This document shows, piece after piece, positions 1 to 10,494 of a stretch of 64,000 nt of DNA. A model generated the notes under the pieces. That model had not been told where the DNA came from. It saw only the letters and a list, made by a program, of their open reading frames with translations, and made no database searches. The translations under genes and the position numbers were made by a program. How positions within the stretch are numbered: the first letter of the stretch is position 1; every line of letters begins with the position of its first letter. Source of the DNA: Arion vulgaris (taxonomy: Eukaryota > Mollusca > Gastropoda > Stylommatophora > Arionidae); contig CM036754.1 of NCBI GenBank assembly GCA_020796225.1, positions 46,117,584 through 46,181,583 on the forward strand. Direction: 5' to 3'.

Positions 1-245
1 CATACAAAAGAAACGCTAGAGATGGATGGCATATGTATGAACTTACCTACCAAGAACTGCTTAAGTATCAACAAGAGAATATGAACAACATCATACAAAA
101 GAGACGCTAGAGATGGATGACATATGTATGGAGACTTACCTACCAAGAACTGCTTACAAAGTATCAACAAGAGAATATGAACAACATCATACAAAAGAAA
201 CGCTAGAGATGGATGACATATGTATGGAGACTAACTCTTCAAGAA
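1..245 (+). repeat. LINE 3'-end fragment, tandemly triplicated
   Basis: Three copies start near 1, 92 and 188 (unit about 91-96 bp). They share a stretch with the LINE 3' end at 5727-5800 (a run encoding Q-E-Y before a basic W/M-D segment). I read this as a LINE coding fragment duplicated in tandem. Confidence 0.7.
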
Positions 246-282
246 AACTGGACTGAGATGGACACCAGAAGATAAATAAAAA

Positions 283-531
283 CTTCTTACGCCGAGTGGT
301 TACCGGGGCCCAAATTTGGGGTGTAAAGAATAGAACCACTGTTACCTGCCATGCATGTCGTAAGAAGGTGACTAAGGAGGTTTGGCTGAAGTCGGATCAT
401 GTGTCTCAAACGTAAGTCTATGCGTTTAGAGGTCTAGCAAACCAATGTCGAACTATACACGTTCTGACAAAGATCAGACATATCACAAGAGTGATTACAA
501 TTGATCGTAAGAACGAACGCAAAGAAGAAGA
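283..531 (+). mobile_element. SINE family A copy with (GAA)n-like tail
   Basis: It shares order and wording with 10495-10770 and 36541-36790: a CCGAGTGG start, AAAGAATAG-ACCACTG, CGTAAGAAG, then ACAAAGATCAGACATATCAC and a GAAGAAGAA end. It is a degenerate member of a short non-autonomous family; no coding capacity. Confidence 0.6.
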
Positions 532-825
532 AATAAAAACTTTGAAGTAAAAACGGGAAAGATTGAGCTCAAAAGAATGTAATTAAAATCTCTAAGGAAA
601 AGCCACTCTAATGACTGGTGTATGATTGGCGAGATTTTCAGGCCTCTATAGGGTTAATGATATGAGCTGAGTTAAAGACACCCGGCTTCTCAGTTCTGCA
701 GGTACGATGACATAATGTCAAACTTTTTAGAAAACGCTATAGATTTAACATCAATTGTCGTGACCTTGTCAAACATACTGTCACTGAGCAACAACGGATG
801 CCCGCCTTTTCCTCTACACTTTATC
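532..825. other. Spacer with no recognised feature
   Basis: I see no gene, splice-bounded exon or repeat family here. Confidence 0.4.
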
Positions 826-1091
826 CATTGTTCAACTCCCCATTGTTCAACTTCCCATTGTTCAACTTCCCATTGTTCAACTTCCCATTGTTCAACTCCC
901 CATTGTTCAACTTCCCATTGTTCAACTCCCCATTGTTCAACTTCCCATTGTTCAACTTCCCATTATTCAACTTCCCATTGTTCAACTCCCCATTGTTCAA
1001 CTCCCCATTGTTCAACTTCCCATTGTTCAACTCCCCATTGTTCAACTTCCCATTGTTCAACTCCCCATTGTTCAACTTCCCATTGTTCAAC
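826..1091. repeat. 15-bp minisatellite, about 18 copies
   Basis: The unit is CATTGTTCAACTTCC, alternating with CATTGTTCAACTCCC. Since 15 is a multiple of 3, frames stay open on both strands (for example HCSTPHCSTS and LNNGKLNNGE). These open frames are repeat artefacts. Confidence 0.95.
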
Positions 1092-1254
1092 ATACGGAAC
1101 CTGAGCAACTAAAAGGTATCCTCCTCATTTTATCCGTCTTCAACTCCCCTCGTTAAACAAGCGGTCGCTGAGCAGCAAAGGGATGTCCTCTCACGCCCTC
1201 CCTGACGCATCTTCAACTTCGTAACAATCGATCAAGTTGAAGTAAATCTTTAAG

Positions 1255-2906
1255 TTCTCTCACCACCATAAACACTTATACCACAACTGAAGAACACCAC
1301 TATTAGTTCTCTCACCACCATAAACACCTACAACTGAAGAACACCACTATTAGTTCTCTCACCACCATAAACACCTACAACTGAAGAACACCACTATTAG
1401 TTCTCTCACCACCATAAACACCTACAACTGAAGAACACCACTATTAGATCTCTCACCACCATAAACACCCACATCTGAAGAACACCACTATTAGATCTCT
1501 CACCACCATAAACACCACATCTGAAGAACACCACTATTAGATCTCTCACCACCATAAACACCCACATCTGAAGAACACCACTATTAGATCTCTCACCACC
1601 ATAAACACCCACATCTGAAGAACACCACTATTAGTTCTCTCACCAACATAAACACCTACAACTGAAGAACACCACTATTAGATCTCTCACCACCATAAAC
1701 ACCTATACCACAACTGAAGAACACCACTATTAGATCTCTCACCACCATAAACACACACAACTGAAGAACACCACTATTAGTTCTCTCACCACCATAAACA
1801 CTTATACCACAACTGAAGAACACCACTATTAGATCTCTCACCACCATAAACACTTATACCACAACTGAAGAACACCACTATTAGATCTCTCACCACCATA
1901 AACACCTACAACTGAAGAACACCACTATAAGTTCTCTCACCACCATAAACACTTATACCACAACTGAAGAACACCACTATTAGATCTCTAACCACCATAA
2001 ACACCTACAACTGAAGAACACCACTATTAGATCTCTCACCACCATAAACACCTACAACTGAAGAACACCACTATTAGTTCTCTCACCACCATAAACACTT
2101 ATACCACAACTGAAGAACACCACTATTAGATCTCTCACCACCATAAACACCTACAACTGAAGAACACCACTATTAGATCTCTCACCACCATAAACACTTA
2201 TACCACAACTGAAGAACACCACTATTAGTTCTCTAACCACCATAAACACCTACAACTGAAGAACACCACTATTAGATCTCTCACCACCATAAACAACTAC
2301 AACTGAAGAACACCACTATTAGATCTCTCACCACCATAAACACCTACAACTGAAGAACACCACTATTAGATCTCTCACCACCATAAACACCTACAACTGA
2401 AGAACACCACTATTAGATCTCTCACCACCATAAACACCTACAACTGAAGAACACCACTATTAGATCTCTCACCACCATAAACACACACAACTGAAGAACA
2501 CCACTATTAGATCTCTCACCACCATAAACACCTATACCACAACTGAAGAACACCACTACTAGATCTTCACCACCAAAAACACACAACTGAAAACACCACT
2601 TAGTTCTCTCACCACCATAAACACTTATACCACAACTGAAGAACACCACTATTAGATCTCTCACCACCATAAACACTTATACCACAACTGAAGAACACCA
2701 CTATTAGATCTTACCACCATAAACACGTATACCACAACTGAAGAACACCACTATTAGATCTCTCACCACCATAAACACCTACAACTGAAGAACACCACTA
2801 TTAGTTCTCTGACCACCATAAACACACACAACTGAAGAACACCACTATTAGATCTCTCACCACCATAAACACCTATACTACAACTGAAGAACACCACTAT
2901 TAAACT
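1255..2906. repeat. 47/52-bp minisatellite, about 34 copies
   Basis: Units begin with TCTCTCACCACCATAAACAC and end with TGAAGAACACCACTATTAG. Two length classes interleave: 47 bp, and 52 bp with an extra TATACC-type insert. Several units carry one-base gaps. There is no coding signal beyond repeat-driven frames. Confidence 0.95.
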
Positions 2907-3600
2907 ATGCCTGTGTTACGCAACAGTTGCAGCCCCATAATCCACAGGGAACAATACAATACTGAATGGTATCGATGACAACTATTCACCAGTTTACTTA
3001 TGTATCGATCTATCTAATCTGATAAACCGTCAGAAGAAGCAGACATCTAACATTTGTGTTTACAATTCTGTACACATTTGTCACAAAAATATGTTTCCAT
3101 AAGCTCGCTCACATTGACACGCTGATCAAGGAAATCGATCAATGCAGATTCCGTAAGAAACTATGAACAGGGTCTATATAACTGATCAGTAGATTTGTGA
3201 ATATCTACATTTGTTGATTCATTACAGATACACATTATATAATGTAGAGGCTATGGTTCATAAATGAGCAATAATGTTAGAATATGGTTTCCTTCATGGT
3301 AAGGCTGGGGATGACCAAGACGATTGGGGCAACAGGGGCAATGTTGATTGCACAGGGAATAGCAAAAGAAATTACTAATTATGATACGAATTGTCAAAGC
3401 AACATCAGCTTTTAAAAGTCTAAATAAAATATGGAATAGCAAGTTATAGTATTAAAACTAAATTACGAATTTTCAATTCAAATGTTATATCAATCTAACA
3501 TATATCGAGAGTTGGAAAATGACTAAAGATATAGAAAGTAAGTTGAATGTATTTGGAGAAAAGTCGTCTACATAAGAAAATAATAAACATAAAATGGAAC
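2907..3600. other. Mostly unannotated spacer
   Basis: A short minus-strand open stretch near 3012-3160 reads with several Cys (DFLDQRVNVSELMETYFCDK) before a TAG. It has no clean phase-compatible splice border and does not fit the missing zipper exon of the bZIP gene to its right. Nothing else was recognised. Confidence 0.3.
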
Positions 3601-3905
3601 GAATTCAGGAGAAGTGATGAAATCAGAAATGTCTGGTCAGCCACTAGTAACATCTGTTATAAGAAGGAGAAGATGGAGATATGTTGAGCATGCTCTGAGA
3701 AGAATTGATCAAAGAATCACAGAACATGCATTTAAGTCGAAGGCAAATCGTTGCAGAAAGGAAGGATGCCCTAGGGAATCCCTCTAACGAACTTTACTGA
3801 GAGATATCGGAATCAATTCCATAGAAGAGATTGAGCAAGTTGCCCAGAATAGAACGGTATCAAGAAATTGCTTTCAGACCCTATGTAACGTATACCGATA
3901 CTAGA
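3600..3905 (+). mobile_element. LINE 3'-end remnant (RT C-terminus)
   Basis: The plus strand reads RRRRWRYVEHALRR, then RDIGINSIEEIEQVAQNR. This is the basic W-x-x-H segment and terminal x-A-Q-N/D-R segment seen at the C-terminus of the other LINEs here (compare 5754-6020). It is 5'-truncated, with stops. Confidence 0.65.
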
Positions 3906-3924
3906 GATATATAATAATAATAAT

Positions 3925-4230
3925 GGTAATAGAAATGTCTGTGAATACTCACATCTGATAAGTTACTTCCTATAATAGTCATAGAAATGTCTGTGAATAC
4001 TCACATCTGACAAGTATTTATAGTAGTCATAGAAAATGTCATGAATACTCATCATCTGACAAGCTAATCTTCATAATAGGTCCTAGAAATGTCTGTGAAT
4101 ACTCAATCTGACAAGATTACTTCCTATAATAGTCATAGAAATGTCTGTGAATACTCACATCTGACAAGTAACTTCCTATAATAGTCATAGAAATGTCTGT
4201 GAATACTCACATCTGACAAGTAACTTCCTA
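3925..4230. repeat. 52-bp minisatellite carrying a splice donor in each unit
   Basis: About six copies of a unit containing GAATACTCACATCTGACAAG on the plus strand. On the minus strand each unit reads TCAGAT/GTGAGT, which is the 3' border and donor of the adjacent bZIP basic-region exon ending at 4211. The array therefore looks seeded from the exon-intron junction. Some copies have indels. Confidence 0.85.
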
Positions 4231-4318
4231 AATCTTTCTGTCGTTGTCTGAATCTCTGTGCTGCTTCTCTGTTTTGTAATCTTCTTGTGTGTGCACGTTT
4301 CTTCTCATCTTCTGTTTG
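4211..4318 (-). CDS. bZIP gene A, basic-region exon
   Basis: On the minus strand an AG acceptor (4320-4319) precedes 36 codons, followed by a strong GTGAGT donor (GT at 4210-4209); both borders are phase 0. The peptide contains RRLQNREAAQRFRQRQKDL: the bZIP basic-region signature N-x2-A-A-x3-R, and a Leu at the N-x7-R-x9-L position, just before the splice. The position usually held by Cys or Ser in animal bZIPs (before the Arg) is Phe. Phe there is known from the fungal Yap1/Pap1 group, so altered DNA preference is possible (inference). It pairs with the exon at 4755-4995. The exon is too short to show as a long open frame and was found by translating the stretch between splice sites. Confidence 0.8.
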
Positions 4319-4339
4319 CTGTCAAACATGGACATACAA

Positions 4340-4735
4340 GTCAGTATAATATGTACAGACATATATATATGTGTGTGGTGTATGTAAGTATGTTACGCAA
4401 TCTTGATTGTGTGATTGTGTTATAGCATCGTCCGTGTGGGCAAATGATGAATGAATGGTCTGTTTACTTGTGTGTGTATGTGTGTGAGTGTATTTACGTG
4501 TGTGTGTGTGTGTGTTTGCGTGTGTGTGATCAATTTATGGAAGATTAGTATGTACACTTGTGTGTGTGTGTATGTGTGTGATTAACATATGAACAATTAG
4601 TACGTTTACTTGTTTGTGTCTGTGTGTGTGTGTGTCTGATTAATAGATGAACAATTAGAATGTTTGCCTGTGTATCTGTGTATGTGTGTGCATCTGTGTG
4701 TGTATGTGTGTACTTGCAGCGTGCTTGTGAGATAT
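4340..4735. repeat. TG-rich microsatellite and about 70-bp imperfect repeats
   Basis: Long (TG)n runs are interspersed with a recurring segment of the kind GAACAATTAGTACGTTTACT, about three copies. It lies in the intron between the two gene A exons. Confidence 0.85.
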
Positions 4736-4754
4736 GTACATAAATAAAACTTAC

Positions 4755-4995
4755 TGGTTTCTTTTTAGGGGCTTTTAAACTCCTCTAATGTGAGCTCCTT
4801 CCCAGCTGCTAGTCGCCGACTTTGTATAGTACATCTCAGCTCTTCTTTGATCAGGGGCGTCAACGTCCCGCTCTCAAACGCTTTAATAGTAGCGTTCAAT
4901 ATTTTCTCCTCGCTTTCAGGAAATAAGAACTGAACTTCAGCCTGTTCTGCCTCCACCGCATCTTCTGTGTCAGTCATCTCTGTTTCTTCCGGCAT
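4755..4995 (-). CDS. bZIP gene A, first coding exon (ATF3-like N-terminal motif), frame broken at 3' end
   Basis: It starts at ATG 4995 and encodes 76 residues: an acidic stretch (residues 3-33), then TLTPLIKEELRCTIQSRR (about 44-61), then a TAA. The motif resembles the LTPFVKEELRFAIQ segment N-terminal to the bZIP of ATF3, and a diverged copy occurs at residues 1025-1044 of gene B. The stop falls 11-13 bases before a good donor (CCA/GTAAGT, exon end 4755). Without one T in the CCCCTAAAAAG stretch the reading would run through a Pro-Lys-rich tail to that donor in phase 0, matching the phase-0 acceptor of the exon at 4211-4318. So I infer one transcription-factor gene with a one-base insertion, from either an assembly error or a real lesion. 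Its zipper exon was not found and is probably left of position 1. Confidence 0.75.
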
Positions 4996-5726
4996 AGTTT
5001 GGAATCTCGTGGTGGTGGTAGTCGTGGTGAGGTTGGTGCTGATGTTAAGGTAATTGCTGTATGCGGATCTGAAATCTGACTAACGGCGACTGTGGTCGCT
5101 GACTGTGCCCGTGGAAAAATGTAACTATTATAAGGCAGTAACTGAAGAAGAAAATCCTTAAAGTAAAGCGAACCAGATGTTTGATGGATGTCGGAGTCGT
5201 CTCTTCTATGATACAATCTACTGCTGCTGTTGATTAAAACGTGATCTGTTTTATGCAGCTTCCCCAACTCTCAGAAGTGTCGTATGCTCCTAATTCCCTT
5301 TCAATACCCCTCAGACCCGCTTCTACGTCAATGCTGGTACTGACTTCTGTCTCTGAGATCTGTAGCTCCTTCAGTCATGTAGAACAGGGTAGATTTGTCT
5401 ATCAATGAGAAGATGATAATGTCGACGTATTAGACCAATAATCTGGCTTTTCTTGATTGGATGTCGGGTCACAAGGATGTGTGCTGCCTCGTCATTGGTT
5501 CTTTTGTCGTACCACTTTGTATGAGAACTCTGTGATTGGACAAAACATAACAGTTATCACTACTTTGTATTTCAACAACAACAAAAAACCGCAGTTATTC
5601 GTACTCTGTACTTCGATTAAACAAATGATTATTTAGGTTATTAACCGAATCGCTCAACCTTCCCTACAACTTGTCTGCGAACGATCTTAACCGTTTTCTG
5701 GTCAAATACTATCTCTACCCAAGAAT
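4996..5726. other. Upstream of bZIP gene A; no recognised gene
   Basis: This should hold the 5' UTR and promoter of gene A on the minus strand. I see no clear TATA box or initiator and no repeat family. Small open frames here lack motif support. Confidence 0.4.
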
Positions 5727-6046
5727 TGTTTTACACAGTATCAACAAGAGAATATGAGCACCATCATTCTAAAGAGAAACTGGAGATGGATTAGGCATGA
5801 GAAACGCATGAAGGATTACTCTGTCACGAAAGCTGGACTGAGATGGACACCAGAGGGTAACCGAAAACGCGGAAGACCAAAAATGACCTGGACAAGAACC
5901 GTAAAACAAGAACAGAAAGAAATGAATCACAGCTGGAACACAATACAGAGGTTGGCCAAGAATAGAGAAGAATTGTGTGCATTTATTGGTGCCCTTAGTG
6001 TCAGTGGCATCACAGGCTAGAGAGAGAGAGAGAGAGAGATTACTGA
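5727..6046 (+). mobile_element. LINE 3' end with (GA)n tail
   Basis: The plus strand reads RNWRWIRHEKRM, then GLRWTPEGNRKRGRPKMTW, then SWNTIQRLAKNREELCAFI, ending at ACAGGCTA followed by (GA)n. This is the C-terminal end and 3' tail of a non-LTR element, 5'-truncated. The same terminus occurs at 6107-6130 (minus) and 54640-54676 (plus). Confidence 0.85.
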
Positions 6047-6106
6047 CTTTAGTATATAGTAAGTAAAGGAACCCTTTCATACCTCGTGGTATATAGGTCA
6101 ATACAG
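6047..6106. other. Short spacer between two LINE tails
   Basis: About 60 bp separates the (GA)n tail of the plus-strand LINE from the (CT)n tail of the minus-strand LINE. A CTTTAGTATAT motif here recurs just outside the other end of the minus LINE, near 9615, but the fit is too poor to call a target duplication. Confidence 0.4.
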
Positions 6107-6236
6107 TGTTACTCTCTCTCTTTAGCCTGTTACGCCCTTGGCGTTTAGGGCAGCAACAAACGTACACCATTCTTCCTGTTCATGGCCTTCCTCTGTATTG
6201 TGTTCCAGCTATGATTCATTTCCTTCAGTTCTTGCT

Positions 6237-9070
6237 CTATCGTTCTCCTCCAGGTCGTCTTGGGTCTTCCACGCTTCGCCTACCCTCTGGAGTCCATCTC
6301 AGTGCAGTTTTCGTGTCGGAACCAGTCTCCATGCGCATCACATGTCCAATCCATCTCCAGCATCGTCTTCGGATGATAGTGCCCATATTCTCTTGTTGGC
6401 ATCGTGCAAGCAATTCTTGATTCGAGATAGTAGTCGGCCAGTACACGCGTAAGATTTTTCGCAGACAAGTTGTATGAAAGGCGGAGAGTCTGGACATATC
6501 CTGTTCTGTCATTCTCCAGCATTCCGATCCGTACAGCAATGTTGACAGCACACAGCTGTTATAGATACTAGTCTTGGTTCTGATGCTGTATTGGGCAGAT
6601 TTCCAGGCGGTCTGAAGGGTCATGAATGCACTTCGTGCCTTACTCAGTCTGTTTTTAATGTCAGATCCAGCGCCTCCTTCATTGCTAATAACACTTCCAA
6701 GGTATGTGAAAGCGGTTGTATCTCGGAGGGTTTTACCTTCTAGTTTGACTGGTGCTGGGGTTGCTATGTTCAGAGTCATTACTTCAGTTTTCTTCTGATT
6801 TATTTTCAGCCCAACCATCTCACTATATTGGTTAAGGCGGCAGGTCTTTCCTGGATATCTCTATGTGTATGAGATAGGAGTGCAATGTCATCTGCAAAAT
6901 CTAGGTCTTCCAGAGTGGATGTGAGCGTCCATCTAATACCTCTTGCCTTATCTTCCGTTGTTTTACGCATCACCCAATCTATGACAGTGTTGAATAATAG
7001 GGCTGACATAACACATCCTTGTCGCACGCCTGTTTTTACTTCAAACTTTAGTTCTGAAGTTTCAACACTGCATGCAAATTTGCTGTAGCAGCTTTTATGA
7101 TATTTATAAAACACAGTGGATTCCATACCATCTTAAGATACGCCATAGACTTTCGCGGTGTATGCTATCAAAAGCTTTTTCAAAATCTACAAAGTTGATA
7201 TAGAGTTTGCTTTGCCATTCTGTGCACTGCTCTATGATATTTCTAAGAGCAAATATTTGGCCTATACAGCTCCGTCCTCTGCGAAATCCTGCTTGTTCCT
7301 TTCTCAGTTTCTTATCCACAGCATCAGTAATACGTTGTACGATGACTTTGCTTAAGATTTTACTTGGGACAGAAAGCAGTGTTATTCCACGCCAATTATT
7401 ACAATCGGCAAGGGAGCCCTTTTGGGGTATCTTGATGATGACTCCTCTGTTCCATGCATCAGGTATTATTTGGGTATTCCATATAGTAGTAAACAAGGGT
7501 TGCAATATATTAGCTGCAAGTTCTGGGTCTATTTTGAATAGTTCTGCGTTTAAGTTATCATTCCCTGGTGCCTTGTTATTCTTAAGAGATTTAATTGCTG
7601 TAATGATCTCATCCCGGCTGGGTGTTTCAATGCCAATTTCTAATTCCTCTGTTGGTTCTGGTATGTCTGCTACTACTGTTGGCGGTGGTCTATTTAGCAA
7701 TTCTTTAAAATGCTCTGTCCATCGTATTTCTTGTTCCTTTTCCGTTGTCAATAGTATTCCATTCGTATCCTTTATGAGAGTATTTGATCTCCTGTAATGT
7801 TTCCAGCTTATTAGCTTTGTAATTTTGTACACTGTTCCCTGATCACACTTTTTGCTGCTTCTTCTGCCTGCACTGCCAGGTCTTCAACATACATTCTTTT
7901 GTCAGCTCTCACAGCCCGTTTGATTTCTTTACTTGCGCTTTTGTACTGTTCTTGGTATCTTGCTTTCAGTCTTTCGGACTTTGCTTCTAACAATTTATTT
8001 TTTAATATTCTTCGGCTGTCTATTATTTTCCATGTTGTTGGTGTTATCCATTCTTTTCTTTTCTTTGTGCGTTACCCTAGACATGTTTCACTGCTCTTGC
8101 TATATATAGATGCTATGTTGTCCCATGTTCTATCTATGTTGTCAGTTTCATCCGTAGTTTCATTACTTTCTAGGGCTTGGAATCTGTTCTTTATCTGCAT
8201 TATAAACTTATCCCTTACTTCCGTGTCTTTTAGTCTATCCACATCGAACCTCTTTTGGAAGTTTTTCTGTTGTCCTGTTTTTCTTAGTTTAAGTTTGACA
8301 TAAGCTGTGACTAGGTGGTGGTCGCTACCAACATCTGCACCTCTCTTGACTACAACATCTAGCAGCGAGCGTCTCCAGGGTCCATTGATCATTATATGGT
8401 CTATTTGGTTTTTATCTCTGCCATTAGGGAATACCATGTTAATTTGTGGATATCTAAATGTTGAAATAGGGTTCCTCCTATAACGAGATTGTTCATGCTG
8501 CAGAAGTTTACTAAACGTTCCCCATTTTCGTTCATCATACCACATCCATATTTTCCCATAGTTCTATAACTATGCGTGTTGTCTTGTCCGACCTTCGCAT
8601 TTAGATCTCCCATAAAAATGATAACATCATGGGATGATGACTTGTCTAATTCTGCTTTGTAGGTTTTCGTAGTAAGAGTCTTTCTTTGTATCTTCGCTAT
8701 CATTAGTTGGCGCATAGCATTGTAGTATTGTGATGTTTGTATGCTTCCCTTTAGTCTGATCTTAATCAAGCGGCTGCTGATAGGTTTCCATTCTAATAGA
8801 CACTTTTCCACGCCTTTTCTTAGGATTACTGCTACTCCTTCATGGTGTAGGTCATCGTCTCGTCCAGAAAAAGGACTGTTTCACCTGTTGCAGTGGTACT
8901 TCTTCCATTTCCTGTCCATCTGCTCTCCTAACCCCTAGGATATGTAGATTATATCTTCTCATTTCTGCTGTTATTTGTGACAGTTTTCCGGTTTCGTACA
9001 TTGTTCTTACATTCCAGCATCAAATTCTGGTCTTGGTTTTGGCATTCAGGACTTCCGTCCTCATGAAAGT
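6237..9070 (-). pseudogene. Broken LINE endonuclease-reverse transcriptase ORF
   Basis: The endonuclease half (about 8070-9060) shows CWNVRT, MGDLNAKVG, NQIDHIMI and GSDHHLV, the core motifs of AP-type LINE endonucleases. The RT half (about 6237-7832) shows NNWRGITLLS, EQAGFRRGRS, FVDFEKAFDS (first catalytic Asp), GVRQGCVMSALLFN and LDFADDIALLS (catalytic DD, near 6890-6912), then FTYLGSVIS, LYGSECW and CWRWIGHVMRM. The order and spacing are those of a complete enzyme that would nick target DNA and copy its own RNA. A TGA stop lies before CWNVRT, and frame changes occur near 8810, 8540, 8000, 7830, 7120 and 6815, so it cannot make a full protein. No upstream gag-like ORF1 was seen. Confidence 0.85.
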
Positions 9071-9544
9071 AGCTTCCTTTCGGCTTTCACCACTTCCAGT
9101 CATGTGAGTCAATGACTCTGGTAGCCCTTCATGTCCGTAGATAGGTTGTATGTTTGTTGTTGTTTCCGTAACTTTAATTTTTTTAAAGGATGGGATCGTT
9201 AGTCCCAAGCCCAACCCCAACCTGGAGGACCAGGAGACCATGCTTCGTCTGTCCCCTCTTCAGTGACCTTTCCGGCTTGGTTAACCCTTCCGGGAACATA
9301 AGTTCCCGCCGTCCTAGCTCACTGTATCATTGGAGCACTCAAGCCTCCCCACCACTACAAGGTAATGGCCTCATGGGGAGGAATACAGTGTTAGGCCTGC
9401 ATTTTTCATTGACCGTCGGCACACGATGGGTGATGTGGTCAGCATCACGCCGGCCGCCTTTACTTCCCCAGAGCATGTCTGGTACCCAGTTGAGGCTGGG
9501 TCGACCTGAGAGCCGTCGTGGTTGGGAACAATTCCACGCGCAAT

Positions 9545-9615
9545 GCGGGAGCTGAACCCAGACCACCAGCCTTGCGAAGCGAGTTCACTAACAACTATGC
9601 TACAGCGGCTCTCAC
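9545..9615 (-). promoter_or_regulatory. tRNA-like head (putative internal Pol III-type A and B boxes)
   Basis: On the minus strand, TAGCATAGTTGTTAGTGAAC resembles a tRNA D-arm/A box, and GGGTTCAGCTCCCG resembles a T-arm/B box about 45 bases on. It sits at the 5' end of the LINE. The homologous segment at 48785-48955 keeps the same layout. It could be a SINE head fused to the LINE, or a promoter used by both. Confidence 0.6.
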
Positions 9616-9810
9616 TTTAGTATATGTTACTATATAATTCACTTACTAATGGCATTTCGGTAACTATGCTTTCATCATTCTCTTCAGTGTCTATGGCTAT
9701 AGCGCATGTAGCAGTACACATAATATTTGTGCGTCCTGGTGCTCACTTAAGTGCACAGTTCCTTTGTGCAGATTCTTAACTGTTTTAGGATATGACAATT
9801 TAAGAACATG

Positions 9811-10015
9811 TTTGATTGATTGATAGAACCATCATCGTTGCACTTCGGTGAGTAACCATGTGTGCTCTGATCTATTTCTTACACAGGAAGATCACAGCTG
9901 CAGTACACGAACTCCGTAGCACCGGCGATAATTCCAGATGTAATTTAGAAGCTGGTAAAAATATTTTGTAGGAATTTTTTTTTAAAATCTTTCTAATGAA
10001 TTTGACTTTCTTGCG
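9811..10015 (+). mobile_element. SINE family B copy
   Basis: It contains GAACCATCATCGTTGCACTT, GTAACCATGTGTGCTC, ACACAGGAAGATCACAGCTG and AACTCCGTAGCACCGGC, then GAAGCTGGTAAAAATATTTT. The same order occurs at 42238-42650 and 52895-53165 (plus) and 19850-20250 (minus). Confidence 0.75.
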
Positions 10016-10125
10016 AAAATGTTAAAATGAATATTCACTTTGTTCAACTGTATAAATGCAGCCTATCTATTCTAAATATGAACACACACGCACACATAAA
10101 ATTAACATGTGTTAATACTAATATG

Positions 10126-10330
10126 AGGACCGGATTAGCGCAATGCATAAGCGTATCGCCTATCGACTTGAACACAAGATGGTTGTCGGTTCAATTCCTC
10201 ACTCGACATTCCACACGAGAGGGAAGAAATTGACCCTCCTACCTCCTGCATACTGAGGTATATAAATATGAAGTGACAGAAACTTCATACTCTAACGTCT
10301 GAAACGGCAAAGAGAAATTAAACAATAATA
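10126..10330 (+). mobile_element. tRNA-headed SINE (family D)
   Basis: The head reads TTAGCGCAATGCATAAGCG (A-box-like) and GTCGGTTCAATTCCTC (B-box-like). The body continues with CACACGAGAGGGAAGAAATT and GACCCTCCTACCTCCTGCA. A diverged reverse copy is at 22725-22860. It is a tRNA-derived repeat and not a functional tRNA, since the stems do not close. Confidence 0.65.
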
Positions 10331-10494
10331 AATATTAATATAAACCATTCGTTTGGGTTTCTTCTACTTCTTCTTGTTCTTCCGTCTTCACGCTCAGTCA
10401 TTCCGAGTGTGTTTTTCTTAAATAATACATAGGCAGGTTGACACTATGATCAGGAGCCGTTGTGAGATATCTTTGTGTCTGAAGTTAATTTAGA

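Larger units (their letters stand above)
6107..9615 (-). mobile_element. Near-full-length non-LTR retrotransposon (RTE/jockey-type), minus strand
   Basis: The element runs from a tRNA-like 5' head (9545-9615) through a 5' UTR, endonuclease and reverse transcriptase to a 3' end with ACAGGCTA and a (GA)n-like tail at 6107-6130. The length of about 3.5 kb and the single endonuclease-RT polyprotein fit compact LINE clades such as RTE; the clade is not settled. Similar endonuclease proteins are often labelled craniofacial development protein 2-like in animal databases, a misnomer for LINE endonuclease. The element is inactive: its reading frame is broken several times. Confidence 0.85.

Noticed and set aside
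826..1108. Possible repeat protein genes (CSTPH / LNNGE frames)
   Set aside because: Both strands and more than one frame are open because the unit is 15 bp; no start context, splice site or flanking coding sequence supports a gene.
3012..3160. Missing leucine-zipper exon of bZIP gene A
   Set aside because: The open stretch is Cys-rich, lacks heptad leucines in the register required by N-x7-R-x9-L and has no phase-0 acceptor.
9190..9555. Plus-strand 121-codon ORF
   Set aside because: It is antisense to the LINE 5' region and tRNA-like head; no domain.
6047..9630. Target-site duplication of the minus-strand LINE (CTTTAGTATAT on both sides)
   Set aside because: The left copy is about 45 bp away from the LINE tail and the match is imperfect.
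10126..10215. Functional tRNA gene
   Set aside because: A and B boxes are visible, but acceptor and anticodon stems do not pair and the sequence continues as a SINE body; same for 17020, 46765 and 63715.
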